This document shows, one piece after another, positions 1-11,838 of a stretch of 64,000 nucleotides of DNA. Numbering within the stretch: the stretch's first letter is position 1; each line of letters begins with the position of its first letter. Source of the stretch: Hemibagrus wyckioides (Eukaryota > Chordata > Actinopteri > Siluriformes > Bagridae); NCBI RefSeq assembly GCF_019097595.1, contig NC_080735.1, positions 19,957,917 through 20,021,916 on the forward strand. The letters are read 5' to 3'. Position numbers and translations under genes: made by a program. Below the pieces are notes generated by a model. The model did no database searches. It worked only from the letters and a program-made list of their open reading frames with translations, and was not told the origin of the DNA.

Positions 1-55
1 TGAATGTGTGTGTGTGTGTGTGTGTGAATGTGTGTGTGTGTGTGTGTGTGTGTGA

Positions 56-86
<31 letters not shown>
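1..86. repeat. (TG)n microsatellite with GAATG interruptions
   Basis: Dinucleotide TG tract broken by periodic AATG steps. It runs directly into the LINE/SINE-type tail that follows. Confidence 0.95.
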
Positions 87-91
<5 letters not shown>

Positions 92-215
92 CCTGTGATG
101 GGTTGGCACTCCGTCCAGGGTGTATCCTGCCTTGATACCTGATGACGCCTGAGATAGGCACAGGCCCCCGTGACCTGAGGATAGATCAGATAAGCGGTAC
201 AGACAATGAAATGAA
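87..215 (+). repeat. Fish LINE/SINE-type 3' tail fragment
   Basis: The segment contains the phrase GGGTTGGCACTCCGTCCAGG and ends in GATAAGCGGTACAGACAATG, followed by a GAAAT/GAAATG-type tail. From memory this is a very common dispersed fish repeat end, usually assigned to L2-type LINEs or SINEs sharing that tail. It has no coding potential here. Confidence 0.7.
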
Positions 216-550
216 AAAAAAAAGTATTAAGAGAGCTATATGACAATTTCCTCAGCTAAAACAGGAAACAAAACAATGTGGTACACATGATGTCTTAACC
301 ACACACTCAGATGGCAGTTTCACTCATAAATTCAATGTCTACATTTCCTGTACATAAAGAGGCTCAGAGTCATTTCTTTTAACATTTATAATGTCAAACT
401 ACCCATGTGTAAATGTGTTTCATACAGCTATAGTATCATTTTTATGGGTTTCCTTTCATAGTTTTTGTATATTTTGATTTGTTAATGTATTTATTTGTGA
501 CAATGCTGAACCACTGACCAGTGTTCATTAGGTTCTAAAACTGCATTTTG
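216..550 (+). repeat. Degenerate copy of the receptor-family upstream segment
   Basis: Between about 228 and 400 the sequence matches the spacers near 3720-3960, 6650-6900 and 9710-9960. Shared features are an AGCTAAAACAGGAAACAAAA-like run, a CTTAACCACAC run and a TCTACATTTCCTGTA run. The part that elsewhere holds the putative 5'-UTR exon is missing here. No gene is seen. Confidence 0.6.
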
Positions 551-557
551 TTGTTTT

Positions 558-589
<32 letters not shown>

Positions 590-590
590 T
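551..590. repeat. (TTTC)n microsatellite
   Basis: About ten copies of the tetranucleotide CTTT in a row. Confidence 0.95.
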
Positions 591-699
591 GAGACTCAGG
601 AAGAAGCTCACAAACTTTGTAGGTTGTGAGTATTTGATATCATGGATATGGGACCTTGAAAAGAGCATAGTCAACTGAGTAAACCAGCTCACCCTCCAG

Positions 700-1472
700 C
701 CTAAATCTTCTTCATCAACCCCACAGAAGAGGGAACCCCATCTGCCACACCTGGAGCGCTTTGCAGATAAACCAAATCTCTGCTGGCCCTTTCTCATGCA
801 GTAAGCAGTGATCTTCGAACTTCACCCATTGTCATTTCTGACCGACTGGACCTGGGTTGCCTATGTGATTTCCCTGCTTTCTGGAAAGCCTTGACTCTGG
901 GTGACAGTCTTCTCTGTGCTCCTGCTTTGATGCCTTCTCACATAAGCTATGCAAGGTATTCAACCCCTCTGTTCCTAAGAAAGAGGCGTTCAAGTCCCAC
1001 TTCGAGATCTCGGGCGGGTGACCAATGGCCATGTATGCGGTACACTTCTGGACCACAGCATCTGACTGTGAATGGAATTCAGACACACTCTACAATGTCT
1101 TCTACTGAGGCCTCACATCAGAGATCAAGGACAAACACACTGCCCGTGAATTACCTAAGGACCTTGACAAACTCATTAATCAGATTGTCAGAGCCCATGC
1201 AGATTGTTTATCATTGACTCACCAAGGCTGAGAGGGAGTGATGACATGCTGGCAGCTTATGCCTGTATGGCCAGGCCACATCGTCGATTCATGTCCCGTA
1301 AAAAAGAGGGCTTATTGCTGAGGGAGGGCCCGGTCCTCGTCTAAACCCCTGCTTCAAAATTCAAAACACAATCTTGCCGCCTTTGTTGACTCTGAAGTGG
1401 ACACGGAATTCCTTGATTAGGAGCTAACCCAACTGGGCCCACAGATGGAACTACTCCCTGAAACCCTGCAAG
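700..1472 (+). pseudogene. Ty3/gypsy-type gag and protease relic
   Basis: Translation, moving between frames, gives a gag-like series: EPHLPHLERFADKP near 735, WVAYVISLLSG near 850, FWTTASDCEWN near 1048, then YNVFY followed by a stop and LPKDLDKLINQ near 1160. At 1380-1470 comes a retroviral-type aspartic-protease start, FVDSEVDTEFLD, where the usual active-site D-S/T-G triad reads DSE. Several frameshifts and in-frame stops make it non-functional. LTRs, reverse transcriptase and integrase are absent, and the relic ends abruptly at the Tc1-like element beginning at 1473, which inserted just after the protease motif. Assignment to Ty3/gypsy rests on remembered gag and protease patterns of fish elements. 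Confidence 0.65.
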
Positions 1473-3098
1473 TACAGTATCTTACAAAAGTGAGTACACC
1501 CCTCACATTTTTGTAAATATTTTATTATATTTTTTCATGTGACAACACTGAAGAAATGACACTCTGCTCCAATGTAAACTAGTGAGTGTCCAGCCTGTAT
1601 AACAGTGTAAATTTACTCTCCCCTCAAAATAACTCAACACACAGACATTAATGTCCAAACTGTTGGCAACAAAAGTAAATACACCCCTAAATGGAAATGT
1701 CCAAATTGGGCCCAAAGTGTCAATATTTTGTGTGGCCACCATTATTTTCCAGCACTGCCTTAACCCTCTTGGGCATGGAGTTCACCAGCACTTCACAGGT
1801 TTCCACTGGAGTCCTCTTCCACTCCTCCATGTTGACATCAAAGAGCTGGTGGATGTTAGAGACCTTGCGCTCTCCCGCCTTCCATTTGAGGATGCCCCAC
1901 AGATGCTCAATAGGGTTTAGGTCTGGAGACATGCTTGGCCAGTCCATCACCTTTACCCTCAGCTTCTTTAGCAAAGCAGTGGTCATCTTGGAGGTCTGTT
2001 TGAGGTCGTTATCATGTTGGAATACTGCCCTGCAGCCCAGTCTCCGAAGGGAGACTGCTTCAGTATGTCACAGTACACGTTGGCATTCATGGTTCCCTCA
2101 ATGAACTGTAGCTCCCCAGTGCCAGCAGCACTCATGCAGGCCCAGACCATGACACTCCCACCACCATGCTTGACTGTAGGCAAGACACACTTGTCTTTGT
2201 ACTCCTCACCTGGTTGCCACCACACACGCTTGACACCATCTGAACCAAATAGGTTTATCTTGGTCTCAGCGGACCCCAGGACATGGTTCCAGTAATCCAT
2301 GTCCTTAGTCTGCTTGTCTTCAGCGAACTGTATGCAGGCTTTCTTGTGCATCATCTTTAGTAGAGGCTTCCTTCTGGGACGGCAGCCATGCAGACCAATT
2401 TGATGTAGTGTGTGGCGTATGGTCTGAGCACTGACCGGCTGACCCCCCACCGCTTCAACCTCTGCAGCAATGCTGGCAATACGTCTATTTCCCAAAGACA
2501 ACCTCCGGATATGACGCTCAGCACGTGCACTCAACTTCTTTGGTGGACCATGGCGAGGCCTGTTCTGAGTGGAACCTGTCCTGTAAAACCACTGGATGGT
2601 CTTGCCCACCGTGCTGCAGCTCAGTTTCAGGGTCTTGGCAATCTTCTTATAGCCTAGGCTATTTTTATACAGAGCAGCAATTCTTTTTTTCAGATCCTCA
2701 GAGAGTTCTTTGCCATGAGGTGCCACGTTGAACTTCCAGTGACCAGTATGAGAGAGTGTGAGAGCGATAACACCAAATTTAACACAACTGATCCCCATTC
2801 ACACCTGAGACCTTGTAACACTAACGAGTCACATGACACCGGGGAGGGGAAATGGCTAATTGGGCCCAATTTGGACATTTCCACTTAGGGGTGTAGTCAA
2901 TTTTGTTGCCAACGGTTTAGACATTAATGGCTGTGTGTTGAGTTATGTTGAGGGGACAGCAAATTTACACTGTTATACAGGCTGGACACTCACTACTGTA
3001 CATTGTAGCAGAGGGTCATTTCTTCAGTGTTATATAATAAATATAATAAAATATTTATAAAAATCTGAGGGGTGTCCTCACTTTTGTGAGATACTGTA
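1473..3098 (-). mobile_element. Tc1-like transposon, copy A (full length)
   Basis: Both ends carry the same terminal inverted repeat (TACAGTATCTTACAAAAGTG at left, the inverse at right), with TA at each border as expected for Tc1/mariner insertion. A second, inner copy of the terminal motif lies at about 1662-1688 and 2873-2900, giving an IR/DR arrangement. It is the only one of the four array copies with an intact left end. The left flank is the gypsy relic; the right flank is the spacer shared by copies B and C. Confidence 0.9.
1720..2798 (-). pseudogene. Tc1-like transposase, copy A (broken)
   Basis: Reads on the minus strand from an N-terminal paired-like helix-turn-helix region (KELSEDLKKRIAALY, CSTVGKTIQWFYRTG) into a DDE catalytic domain. 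The first catalytic Asp of the motif SDETKINLF has become Ala (SAETKINLF). The Glu motif [11 protein letters not shown] is present in the downstream part. The reading frame shifts near 1985, so the two halves are not in frame. With the catalytic substitution and the frameshift this copy cannot code for an active enzyme. The C-terminus ends ENNGGHTKY as in related elements. Confidence 0.9.
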
Positions 3099-3809
3099 TG
3101 TGCACTGAATAGCCACCTTCTGCATCGAGTTCAGTAACATTCGGCTTGCCATTTAAGCTATGCTTAGCCATGACACAAGTCACTACCTCTAACAGCTTCT
3201 AAAAAGTGAGGAGACTCTTCAGCTACAACCCACTTTTCATCATCCACATCAAGCTTATCAGAGCATGATGTGGACAACATTAAATCCTTGTTTGTCTCAG
3301 ATGAAGTCGCAAAGTGAACATCCAAATCCAAAGTGGAGATTTCCAAGATTTCTGATAACACTTAGGATATGAAATGAATGCAATAATGCTGATGGTGTGG
3401 TGTATTCCTCAATTAATTGTCAATTGATGAATTTACAGTAGGTTCATCTGAGATGATTAATAATAAATGAAATTAAATAATAAAATAGAATAAATATATA
3501 TATTTTAAAAAAAACACCCTGTACAAAGTATATACACAGTGTTAATTCTAGATTATTACCCAAACTGAAAACAACATTAACGATTTTTACTCTTAAATAT
3601 AGGCTTACATTTTTAGGAATAAATTTGTTGTAATTTATCTGCTTTTTTATTAAACATAGGAGGCAAGGTCAGCAGCAGGTAACTTGATAAACTCTTTCCT
3701 GTTGTGCTATTAAAAGATTTATTTAGAAAGCTTCTTGACCATTCAGCTAACACAGGAAACAAAACCCGTGCTACATATCACATCAGCAACGAGTTTTAAC
3801 CACACTCTC

Positions 3810-3844
3810 AGTTGCTTGTTGGACAAGAGGGTTGAGTATAAAAG
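3810..3844 (+). other. Orphan putative 5'-UTR exon copy
   Basis: Contains TTGGACAAGAGGGTTGAGTA directly followed by a good splice-donor sequence, AAAG|GTAAGAAAA. The same arrangement occurs upstream of the receptor genes. No coding exons follow before the next Tc1 copy, so this copy is probably orphaned. Confidence 0.35.
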
Positions 3845-4119
3845 GTAAGAAAATGTTTATTTCATTTTTTAAGTTACTAAATTCATTTATTAATCCAATA
3901 TCTAAATTTCCTGTAGATAGAGAGGATCAACGTCATTTATTTTACTAACTTATAATTAACAACTTTTACTGATTGCCTAGCAGTGTGGCTAAATATAGAG
4001 ATATATCAATATCATGATAAACTCTGGTTGGAGCCATAAGTTTAGATGTTAAACAATTTGTTAATTAGTTTATTTTATAAATAAATAGAAGTATCAACAA
4101 AACTTTTTTTTTTTACAGA

Positions 4120-4172
4120 TTTCTCTCTCTCTCTCTCTCTTTCTCCTTCTCACACACACACACACACACACA
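4120..4172. repeat. (CT)n-(CA)n compound microsatellite
   Basis: A CT run followed by CTTTCTCCTTCT and a CA run. The CT part is greatly expanded in the paralogous spacers at 7051-7190 and 10100-10178. Confidence 0.95.
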
Positions 4173-4535
4173 AAATCAGCATTATCACTCCATTGCACAC
4201 ATTGTTTGAGACAGGTCTGATAATTCCCAACCAGCTATGAGCTGAATAATCTCTACAAATGGAAGTTACTTACCATATACGGTGATTTGGCTATACCATA
4301 TATGAGTGTAACTATGCATGTAGAGAATGTAGAGGATTTATTATCCAAAGTACACAACTATTTGTAAAACCATGTGATAAACACCAGTTTTGTAGATTGT
4401 ATGAACAGGTTTTACACATGGTATTATAAGCTGCTTTATACATTTTGATAAATTAGAGATCTGGTATGAGAAAATGGGAATGTCTTTATCTATTGGCTAT
4501 GTAGTTCTGGCTATGGAAGGTCATTGGGAAGAAAA

Positions 4536-6028
4536 GTACAGTAGTGAGTGTCCAGCCTGTATAACAGTGTAAATTTGCTTTCCCCTCAAAATAAGTCAAC
4601 ACACAGCTATTAATGTCTAAACCTTTGGCAACAAAAGTGACTACACCCCTAAGTGGAAATGTCCAAATTGGGCCCAAAGTGTCAATATGTGGCCACCATT
4701 ATTTTCCAGCACTGCCTTAACCCTCTTGGGCATGGAGTTCACCAGCACTTCACAGGTTGCCACTGGAGTCCTCTTCCACTCCTCCATGATGACATCACAG
4801 AGCTGGTGGATGTTAGAAACTTTGCACTCCCCCACCTTCCGTTTGAGGATGCCCCACAGATGCTCAATAGGGTTTAGGTCTGGAGACATGCTTGGCCAGT
4901 CCATCACCAAGGCAGTGGTCATCTTGGGGTCATTATCATGTTGGAATACTGCCCTGCAGCCCAGTCTCTGAAGGGAGGGGATCATGCTCTGCTTCAGTCA
5001 CAGTACATGTTGGTATTCATGGTTCCCTCAGTGAACTGTAGCTCCCCAGTGCCAGCAGCACTCATGCAGGCCCAGACCATGACACTCCCACCACCATGCT
5101 TGACTGTAGGCAAGGCACACTTGTCTTTGTACTCCTCACCTGGTTGCCCCCACACACGCTTGACACCATCTGAACCAAATAAGTTTATCTTGGTCTCATC
5201 AGACCCCAGGACATGGTTCCAGTAATCTATGTCCTTAGTCTGCTTGTCTTCAGCGAACTGTATGCGGGCTTTTTTGTGCATCATCTTTAGTAGAGGCTTC
5301 CTTCTGGGACGACAGCCATGCAGACCAATTTGATGTAGTGTGTGGCGTATGGTCTGAGCACTGACCGGCTGACCCCCCACCCCTTCAACCTCTGCAGCAA
5401 TGCTGGCAATACGTCTATTTCCCAAAGACAACCTCCGGATATGACGCTCAACACGTGCACTCGACTTCTTTGGTGGACCATGGCGAGGCCTGTTCTGAGT
5501 GGAACCTGTCCTGTAAAACCACTGGATGGTCTTGCCCACCGTGCTGCAGCTCAGGTTCAGGGTCTTGGCAATCTTCTTATAGCCTAGGCCATTTTTATAC
5601 AGAGCAGCAATTCTTTTTTTCAGATCCTCAGAGAGTTCTTTGCCATGAGATGCCACGTTGAACTTCCAGTGACCAGTATGAGAGAGTGTGAGAGCGATAA
5701 CACCAAATTTAACACAACTGATCCCCATTCACACCTGAGACCTTGTAACACTAACGAGTCACATGACACCGGGGAGGGGAAATGGCTAATTGGGCCCAAT
5801 TTGGACATTTCCACTTAGGGGTGTAGTCAATTTTGTTGCCAACGGTTTAGACATTAATGGCTGTGTGTTGAGTTATGTTGAGGGGACAGCAAATTTACAC
5901 TGTTATACAGGCTGGACACTCACTACTGTACATTGTAGCAGAGGGTCATTTCTTCAGTGTTATATAATAAATATAACAAAATATTTATAAAAATCTGAGG
6001 GGTGTACTCACTTTTGTGAGATACTGTA
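4536..6028 (-). mobile_element. Tc1-like transposon, copy B (left end truncated)
   Basis: Same family as copy A. The right terminal inverted repeat is intact (ends GATACTGTA at 6028), but about 90 bp of the left terminus is missing. The element begins abruptly at GTACAGTAGTGAGTGTCC, the same breakpoint as in copies C and D, so these three derive from one truncated ancestor by duplication. Confidence 0.9.
4641..5728 (-). pseudogene. Tc1-like transposase, copy B (broken)
   Basis: N-terminal DNA-binding and first catalytic part read from 5728 (or the internal Met of the family start) down to 4994, then a stop. The remainder ([21 protein letters not shown]) reads in another frame down to 4641. 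Here the first catalytic Asp is preserved (SDETKINLF), unlike copies A, C and D. A short deletion removes part of the helical segment before the Glu motif, and the C-terminus is out of register. Confidence 0.85.
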
Positions 6029-6742
6029 TGTGCACTGAATAGCCACCTTCTGCATCGAGTTCAGTAACATTCGGCTTGCCATTTAAGCTATGCTTAGCCA
6101 TGACACAAGTCACTACCTCTAACAGCTTCTAAAAAGTGAGGAGACTCTTCAGCTACAACCCACTTTTCATCATCCACATCAAGCTTATCAGAGCATGATG
6201 TGGACAACATTAAATCCTTGTTTGTCTCAGATGAAGTCGCAAAGTGAACATCCAAATCCAAAGTGGAGATTTCCAAGATTTCTGATAACACTTAGGATAT
6301 GAAATGAATGCAATAATGCTGATGGTGTGGTGTATTCCTCAATTAATTGTCAATTGATGAATTTACAGTAGGTTCATCTGAGATGATTAATAATAAATGA
6401 AATTAAATAATAAAATAGAATAAATATATATATATTTTTTAAAAAACCACCCTGTACAAAGTATATACACAGTGTTAATTCTAGATTATTACCCCAACTG
6501 AAAACAACATTAACGATTTTTACTCTTAAATATAGGCTTACATTTTTAGGAATAAATTTGTTGTAATTTATCTGCTTTTTTATTAAACATAGGAGGCAAG
6601 GTCAGCAGCAGGTAACTCGATAAACTCTTTCCTGTTGTGCTATTAAAAGATTTATTTAGAAAGCTTCTTGACCATTCAGCTAACACAGGAAACAAAACCC
6701 GTGCTACATATCACATCAGCAACGAGTTTTAACCACACTCTC

Positions 6743-6777
6743 AGTTGCTTGTTGGACAAGAGGGTTGAGTATAAAAG
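6743..6777 (+). other. Orphan putative 5'-UTR exon copy
   Basis: Same TTGGACAAGAGGGTTGAGTA block followed by the donor AAAG|GTAAGAAAA, as in spacer 1. Confidence 0.35.
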
Positions 6778-7048
6778 GTAAGAAAATGTTTATTTCATTT
6801 TTTAAGTTACTAAATTCATTTATTAATCCAATATCTAAATTTCCTGTAGATAGAGAGGATCAACGTCATTTATTTTACTAACTTATAATTAACAACTTTT
6901 ACTGATTGGCTTGCAGTGTGGCTAAATATAGAGATATATCAATATCATGATAAATTCTGGTTGGAGCCATAAGTTTAGATGTTAAACAATTTGTTAATTA
7001 GTTTATTTTATAAATAAATAGAAGTATCAACAAAACTTTTTTTTTACA

Positions 7049-7191
<143 letters not shown>

Positions 7192-7554
7192 AAATCAGCA
7201 TTATCACTCCATTGCACACATTGTTTGAGACAGGTCTGATAATTCCCAACCAGCTATGAGCTGAATAATCTCTACAAATGGAAGTTACTTACCATATACG
7301 GTGATTTGGCTATACCATATATGAGTGTAACTATGCATGTAGAGAATGTAGAGGATTTATTATCCAAAGTACACAACTATTTGTAAAACCATGTGATAAA
7401 CACCAGTTTTGTAGATTGTATGAACAGGTTTTACACATGGTATTATAAGCTGCTTTATACATTTTGATAAATTAGAGATCTGGTATGAGAAAATGGGAAT
7501 GTCTTTATCTATTGGCTATGTAGTTCTGGCTATGGAAGGTCATTGGGAAGAAAA

Positions 7555-9074
7555 GTACAGTAGTGAGTGTCCAGCCTGTATAACAGTGTAAATTTACTCT
7601 CCCCTCAAAATAACTCAACACACAGACATTAATGTCCAAACTGTTGGCAACAAAAGTGACTCCACCCCTAAATGGAAATGTCCAAATTGGGCCCAAAGTG
7701 TCAATATTTTGTGTGGCCACCATTATTTTCCAGCACTGCCTTAACCCTCTTGGGCATGGAGTTCACCAGAGCTTCACAGGTTGCCACTGGAGTCCTCTTC
7801 CACTCCTCCATGTTGACATCACAGAGCTGGTGGATGTTAGAGACCTTGCGCTCTCCCGCCTTCCATTTGAGGATGCCCCACAGATGCTCAATAGGGTTTA
7901 GGTCTGGAGACATGCTTGGCCAGTCAATCACCTTTACCCTCAGCTTCTTTAGCAAAGCAGTGGTCATCTTGGAGGTCTGTTTGAGGTCGTTATCATGTTG
8001 GAATACTGCCCTGCAGCCCAGTCTCCGAAGGGAGACTGCTTCAGTATGTCACAGTACACGTTGGCATTCATGGTTCCCTCAATGAACTGTAGCTCCCCAG
8101 TGCCAGCAGCACTCATGCAGGCCCAGACCATGACACTCCCACCACCATGCTTGACTGTAGGCAAGACAAACTTGTCTTTGTACTCCTCACCTGGTTGCCA
8201 CCACACACGCTTGACACCATCTGAACCAAATAAGTTTATCTTGGTCTCAGCGGACCCCAGGACATGGTTCCAGTAATCTATGTCCTTAGTCTGCTTGTCT
8301 TCAGCGAACTGTATGCGGGCTTTCTTGTGCATCATCTTTAGTAGAGGCTTCCTTCTGGGACACAGCCATGCAGACCAATTTGATGTAGTGTGTGGCGTAT
8401 GGTCTGAGCACTGACAGGCCGACCCCCCACCGCTTCAACCTCTGCAGCAATGCTGGCAATACGTCTATTTCCCAAAGACAACCTCCGGATATGACGCTCA
8501 GCACGTGCACTCAACTTCTTTGGTGGACCATGGCGAGGCCTGTTCTGAGTGGAACCTGTCCTGTAAAACCACTGGATGGTCTTGCCCACCGTGCTGCAGC
8601 TCAGTTTCAGGGTCTTGGCAATCTTCTTATAGCCTAGGCCATCTTTATATAGAGCAACAATTCTTTTTTTCAGATCCTCAGAGAGTTCTTTGCCATGAGG
8701 TGCCATGTTGAACTTCCAGTGACCAGTATAAGAGAGTGTGAGAGCGATAACACCAAATTTAACACAACTGATCCCCATTCACACCTGAGACCTTGTAACA
8801 CTAACGAGTCACATGACACCGGGGAGGGGAAATGGCTAATTGGGCCCAATTTGGACATTTCCACTTTGGGGTGTAGTCAATTTTGTTGCCAACGGTTTAG
8901 ACATTAATGGCTGTGTGTTGAGTTATGTTGAGGGGACAGCAAATTTACACTCTTATACAGGCTGGACACTACTTTACATTGTAGCAGAGGGTCATTTCTT
9001 CAGTGTTATATAATAAATATAATAATATATTTATAAAAATCTGAGGGGTGTCCTCACTTTTGTGAGATACTGTA
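7555..9074 (-). mobile_element. Tc1-like transposon, copy C (left end truncated)
   Basis: Same left breakpoint as copy B and an intact right terminus ending at 9074, followed by the shared spacer. Internally it resembles copy A more than copy B: it keeps the AGCTTCTTTAGCAAAGCAG segment missing from B and D and has the same short deletion near 8035. Confidence 0.9.
7701..8778 (-). pseudogene. Tc1-like transposase, copy C (broken)
   Basis: Three open segments on the minus strand: 8338-8778 (DNA-binding part), 7964-8335 (first catalytic Asp region) and 7701-7967 (Glu region, ending GGHTKY). A one-base deletion near 8361 breaks the frame at the PRRKPLL motif. The first catalytic Asp is Ala (SAETKINLF). 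Confidence 0.85.
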
Positions 9075-9789
9075 TGTGCACTGAATAGCCACCTTCTGCA
9101 TCGAGTTCAGTAACATTCGGCTTGCCATTTAAGCTATGCTTAGCCATGACACAAGTCACTACCTCTAACAGCTTCTAAAAAGTGAGGAGACTCTTCAGCT
9201 ACAACCCACTTTTCATCATCCACATCAAGCTTATCAGAGCATGATGTGGACAACATTAAATCCTTGTTTGTCTCAGATGAAGTCGCAAAGTGAACTTCCA
9301 AATCCAAAGTGGAGATTTCCAAGATTTCTGATAACACTTAGGATATGAAATGGATGCAATAATGCTGATGGTGTGGTGTATTCCTCAATTAATTGTCAAT
9401 TGATGAATTTACAGTAGGTTCATCTGAGATGATTAATAATAAATTAAATTAAATAATAAAATAGAATAAATATATATATTTTTTTAAAAAAACCACCCTG
9501 TACAAAGTATATACACAGTGTTAATTCTAGATTATTACCCCAACTGAAAACAACATTAACGATTTTTACCCTTAAATATAGGCTTACATTTTTAGGAATA
9601 AATTTGTTTTTAATTTATCTGCTTTTTTATTAAACATAGGAGGCAAGGTCAGCAGCAGGTAACTCGATAAACTCTTTCCTGTTGTGCTATTAAAAGATTT
9701 ATTTAGAAAGCTTCTTGACCATTCAGCTAACACAGGAAACAAAACCCGTGCTACATATCACATCAGCAACGAGTTTTAACCACACTCTC

Positions 9790-9824
9790 AGTTGCTTGTT
9801 GGACAAGAGGGTTGAGTATAAAAG
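9790..9824 (+). other. Orphan putative 5'-UTR exon copy
   Basis: TTGGACAAGAGGGTTGAGTA followed by AAAG|GTAAGAAAA, identical in arrangement to the copies in spacers 1 and 2. Confidence 0.35.
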
Positions 9825-10099
9825 GTAAGAAAATGTTTATTTCATTTTTTAAGTTACTAAATTCATTTATTAATCCAATAACTAAATTTCCTGTAGATAG
9901 AGAGGATCAACGTCATTTATTTTACTAACTTATAATTAACAACTTTTACTGATTGCCTAGCAGTGTGGCTAAATATAGAGATATATCAATATCATGATAA
10001 ACTCTGGTTGGAGCCATAAGTTTAGATGTTAAACAATTTGTTAATTAGTTTATTTTATAAATAAATAGAAGTATCAACAAAACTTTTTTTTTTACAGAT

Positions 10100-10107
10100 T
10101 TCTCTCT

Positions 10108-10160
<53 letters not shown>

Positions 10161-10178
10161 TCTCACACACACACACAC
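10100..10178. repeat. (CT)n-(CA)n microsatellite
   Basis: CT-rich tract followed by a short CA run; the third paralogous tract. Confidence 0.95.
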
Positions 10179-10647
10179 AAAATCAGCATTATCACTCCAT
10201 TGCACACATTGTTTGAGACAGGTCTGATAATTCCCAACCAGCTATGAGCTGAATAATCTCTACAAATGGAAGTTACTTACCATATACGGTGATTTGGCTA
10301 TACCATATATGAGTGTAACTATGCATGTAGAGAATGTAGAGGATTTATTATCCAAAGTATACAACTATTTGTAAAACCATGTGATAAACACCAGTTTTGT
10401 AGATTGTATGAACAGGTTTTACACATGGTATTATAAGCTGCTTTATACATTTTGATAAATTAGAGTTCTGGTATGAGAAAATGGGAATGTCTTTATCTAT
10501 TGGCTATGTAGTTCTGGCTATGGAAGGTCATTGGGAAGAAATGTACAGTAGTGAGTGTCCAGCCTGTCTAACAGTGTAAATTTGCTTTCCCCTCAAAATA
10601 AGTCAACACACAGCTATTAATGTCTAAACCTTTGGCAACAAAAGTGA

Positions 10648-11681
10648 CTACACCCCTAAGTGGAAATGTCCAAATTGGGCCCAAAGTGTCAATATGTGGC
10701 CACCATTATTTTCCAGCACTGCCTTAACCCTCTTGGGCATGGAGTTCACCAGCACTTCACAGGTTGCCACTGGAGTCCTCTTCCACTCCTCCATGATGAC
10801 ATCACAGAGCTGGTGGATGTTAGAGACTTTGCACTCCCCCACCTTCCGTTTGAGGATGACCCACAGATGCTCAATAGGGTTTAGGTCTGGAGACATGCTT
10901 GGCCAGTCCATCACCAAGGCAGTGGTCATCTTGGAGGTGTGTTTGGGGTCATTATCATGTTGGAATACTGCCCTGCAGCCCAGTCTCCGAAGGGAGGGGA
11001 TCATGCTCTGCTTCAGTCACAGTACACGTTGGCATTCATGGTTCCCTCAGTGAACTGTAGCTCCCCAGTGCCAGCAGCACTCATGCAGGCCCAGACCATG
11101 ACACTCCCACCACCATGCTTGACTGTAGGCAAGACACACTTGTCTTTGTACTCCTCACCTGGTTGCCCCCACACACGCTTGACACCATCTGAACCAAATA
11201 GGTTTATCTTGGTCTCAGCGGACCACAGGACATGGTTCCAGTAATCCATGTCCTTAGTCTGCTTGTCTTCAACGAACTGTATGCGGGCTTTCTTGTGCAT
11301 CATCTTTAGTAGAGGCTTCCTTCTGGGACGACAGCCATGCAGACCAATTTGATGTAGTGTGTGGCGTATGGTCTGAGCACTGACAGGCCGACCCCCCACC
11401 GCTTCAACCTCTGCAGCAATGCTGGCAGCACTCATACGTCTATTTCCCAAAGACAACCTCCGGATATGACGCTCAGCACGTGCACTCAACTTCTTTGGTG
11501 GACCATGGCGAGGCCTGTTCTGAGTGGAACCTGTCCTGTAAAACCACTGGATGGTCTTGCCCACCGTGCTGCAGCTCAGTTTCAGGGTCTTGGCAATCTT
11601 CTTATAGCCTAGGCCATTTTTATACAGAGCAACAATTCTTTTTTTCAGATCCTCAGAGAGTTCTTTGCCATGAGGTGCCAT
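10648..11681 (-). pseudogene. Tc1-like transposase, copy D (broken)
   Basis: The DNA-binding domain starts MAPHGKELSEDLKKR and runs through PRRKPLL to 11013, where a frameshift follows. The Glu motif region ([22 protein letters not shown]) reads in a second frame down to 10648. The catalytic Asp is Ala (WSAETKINLF), and a deletion removes the residues before VMDWPSMSP. It retains the MSAASIAAEVEAVGG segment lost in the other three copies. Confidence 0.85.
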
Positions 11682-11838
11682 GTTGAACTTCCAGTGACCA
11701 GTATGAGAGAGTGTGAGAGCGATTTAAATTTAACACAACTGATCCCCATTCACACCTGAGACCTTGTAATACTAACAAGTCACATGACACCGGGGAGGGT
11801 AAATGACTAATTGGGCCCAATTTGGACATTTCCACTTA

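Larger units (their letters stand above)
3099..4535. repeat. Tandem-array spacer 1
   Basis: Nearly identical to 6029-7554 and 9075-10542. Within it lie a 65-codon minus-strand open frame (3164-3361), an A+T-rich middle, a putative receptor-family 5'-UTR exon ending at 3844, and a CT/CA microsatellite. No receptor coding exon or other gene was found. The end around 4180-4420 recurs inverted and diverged at 30290-30500. Confidence 0.85.
9075..10542. repeat. Tandem-array spacer 3
   Basis: Third copy of the spacer, with the 65-codon open frame at 9140-9337 (minus) and a putative 5'-UTR exon ending at 9824. No other gene is seen. Confidence 0.85.
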
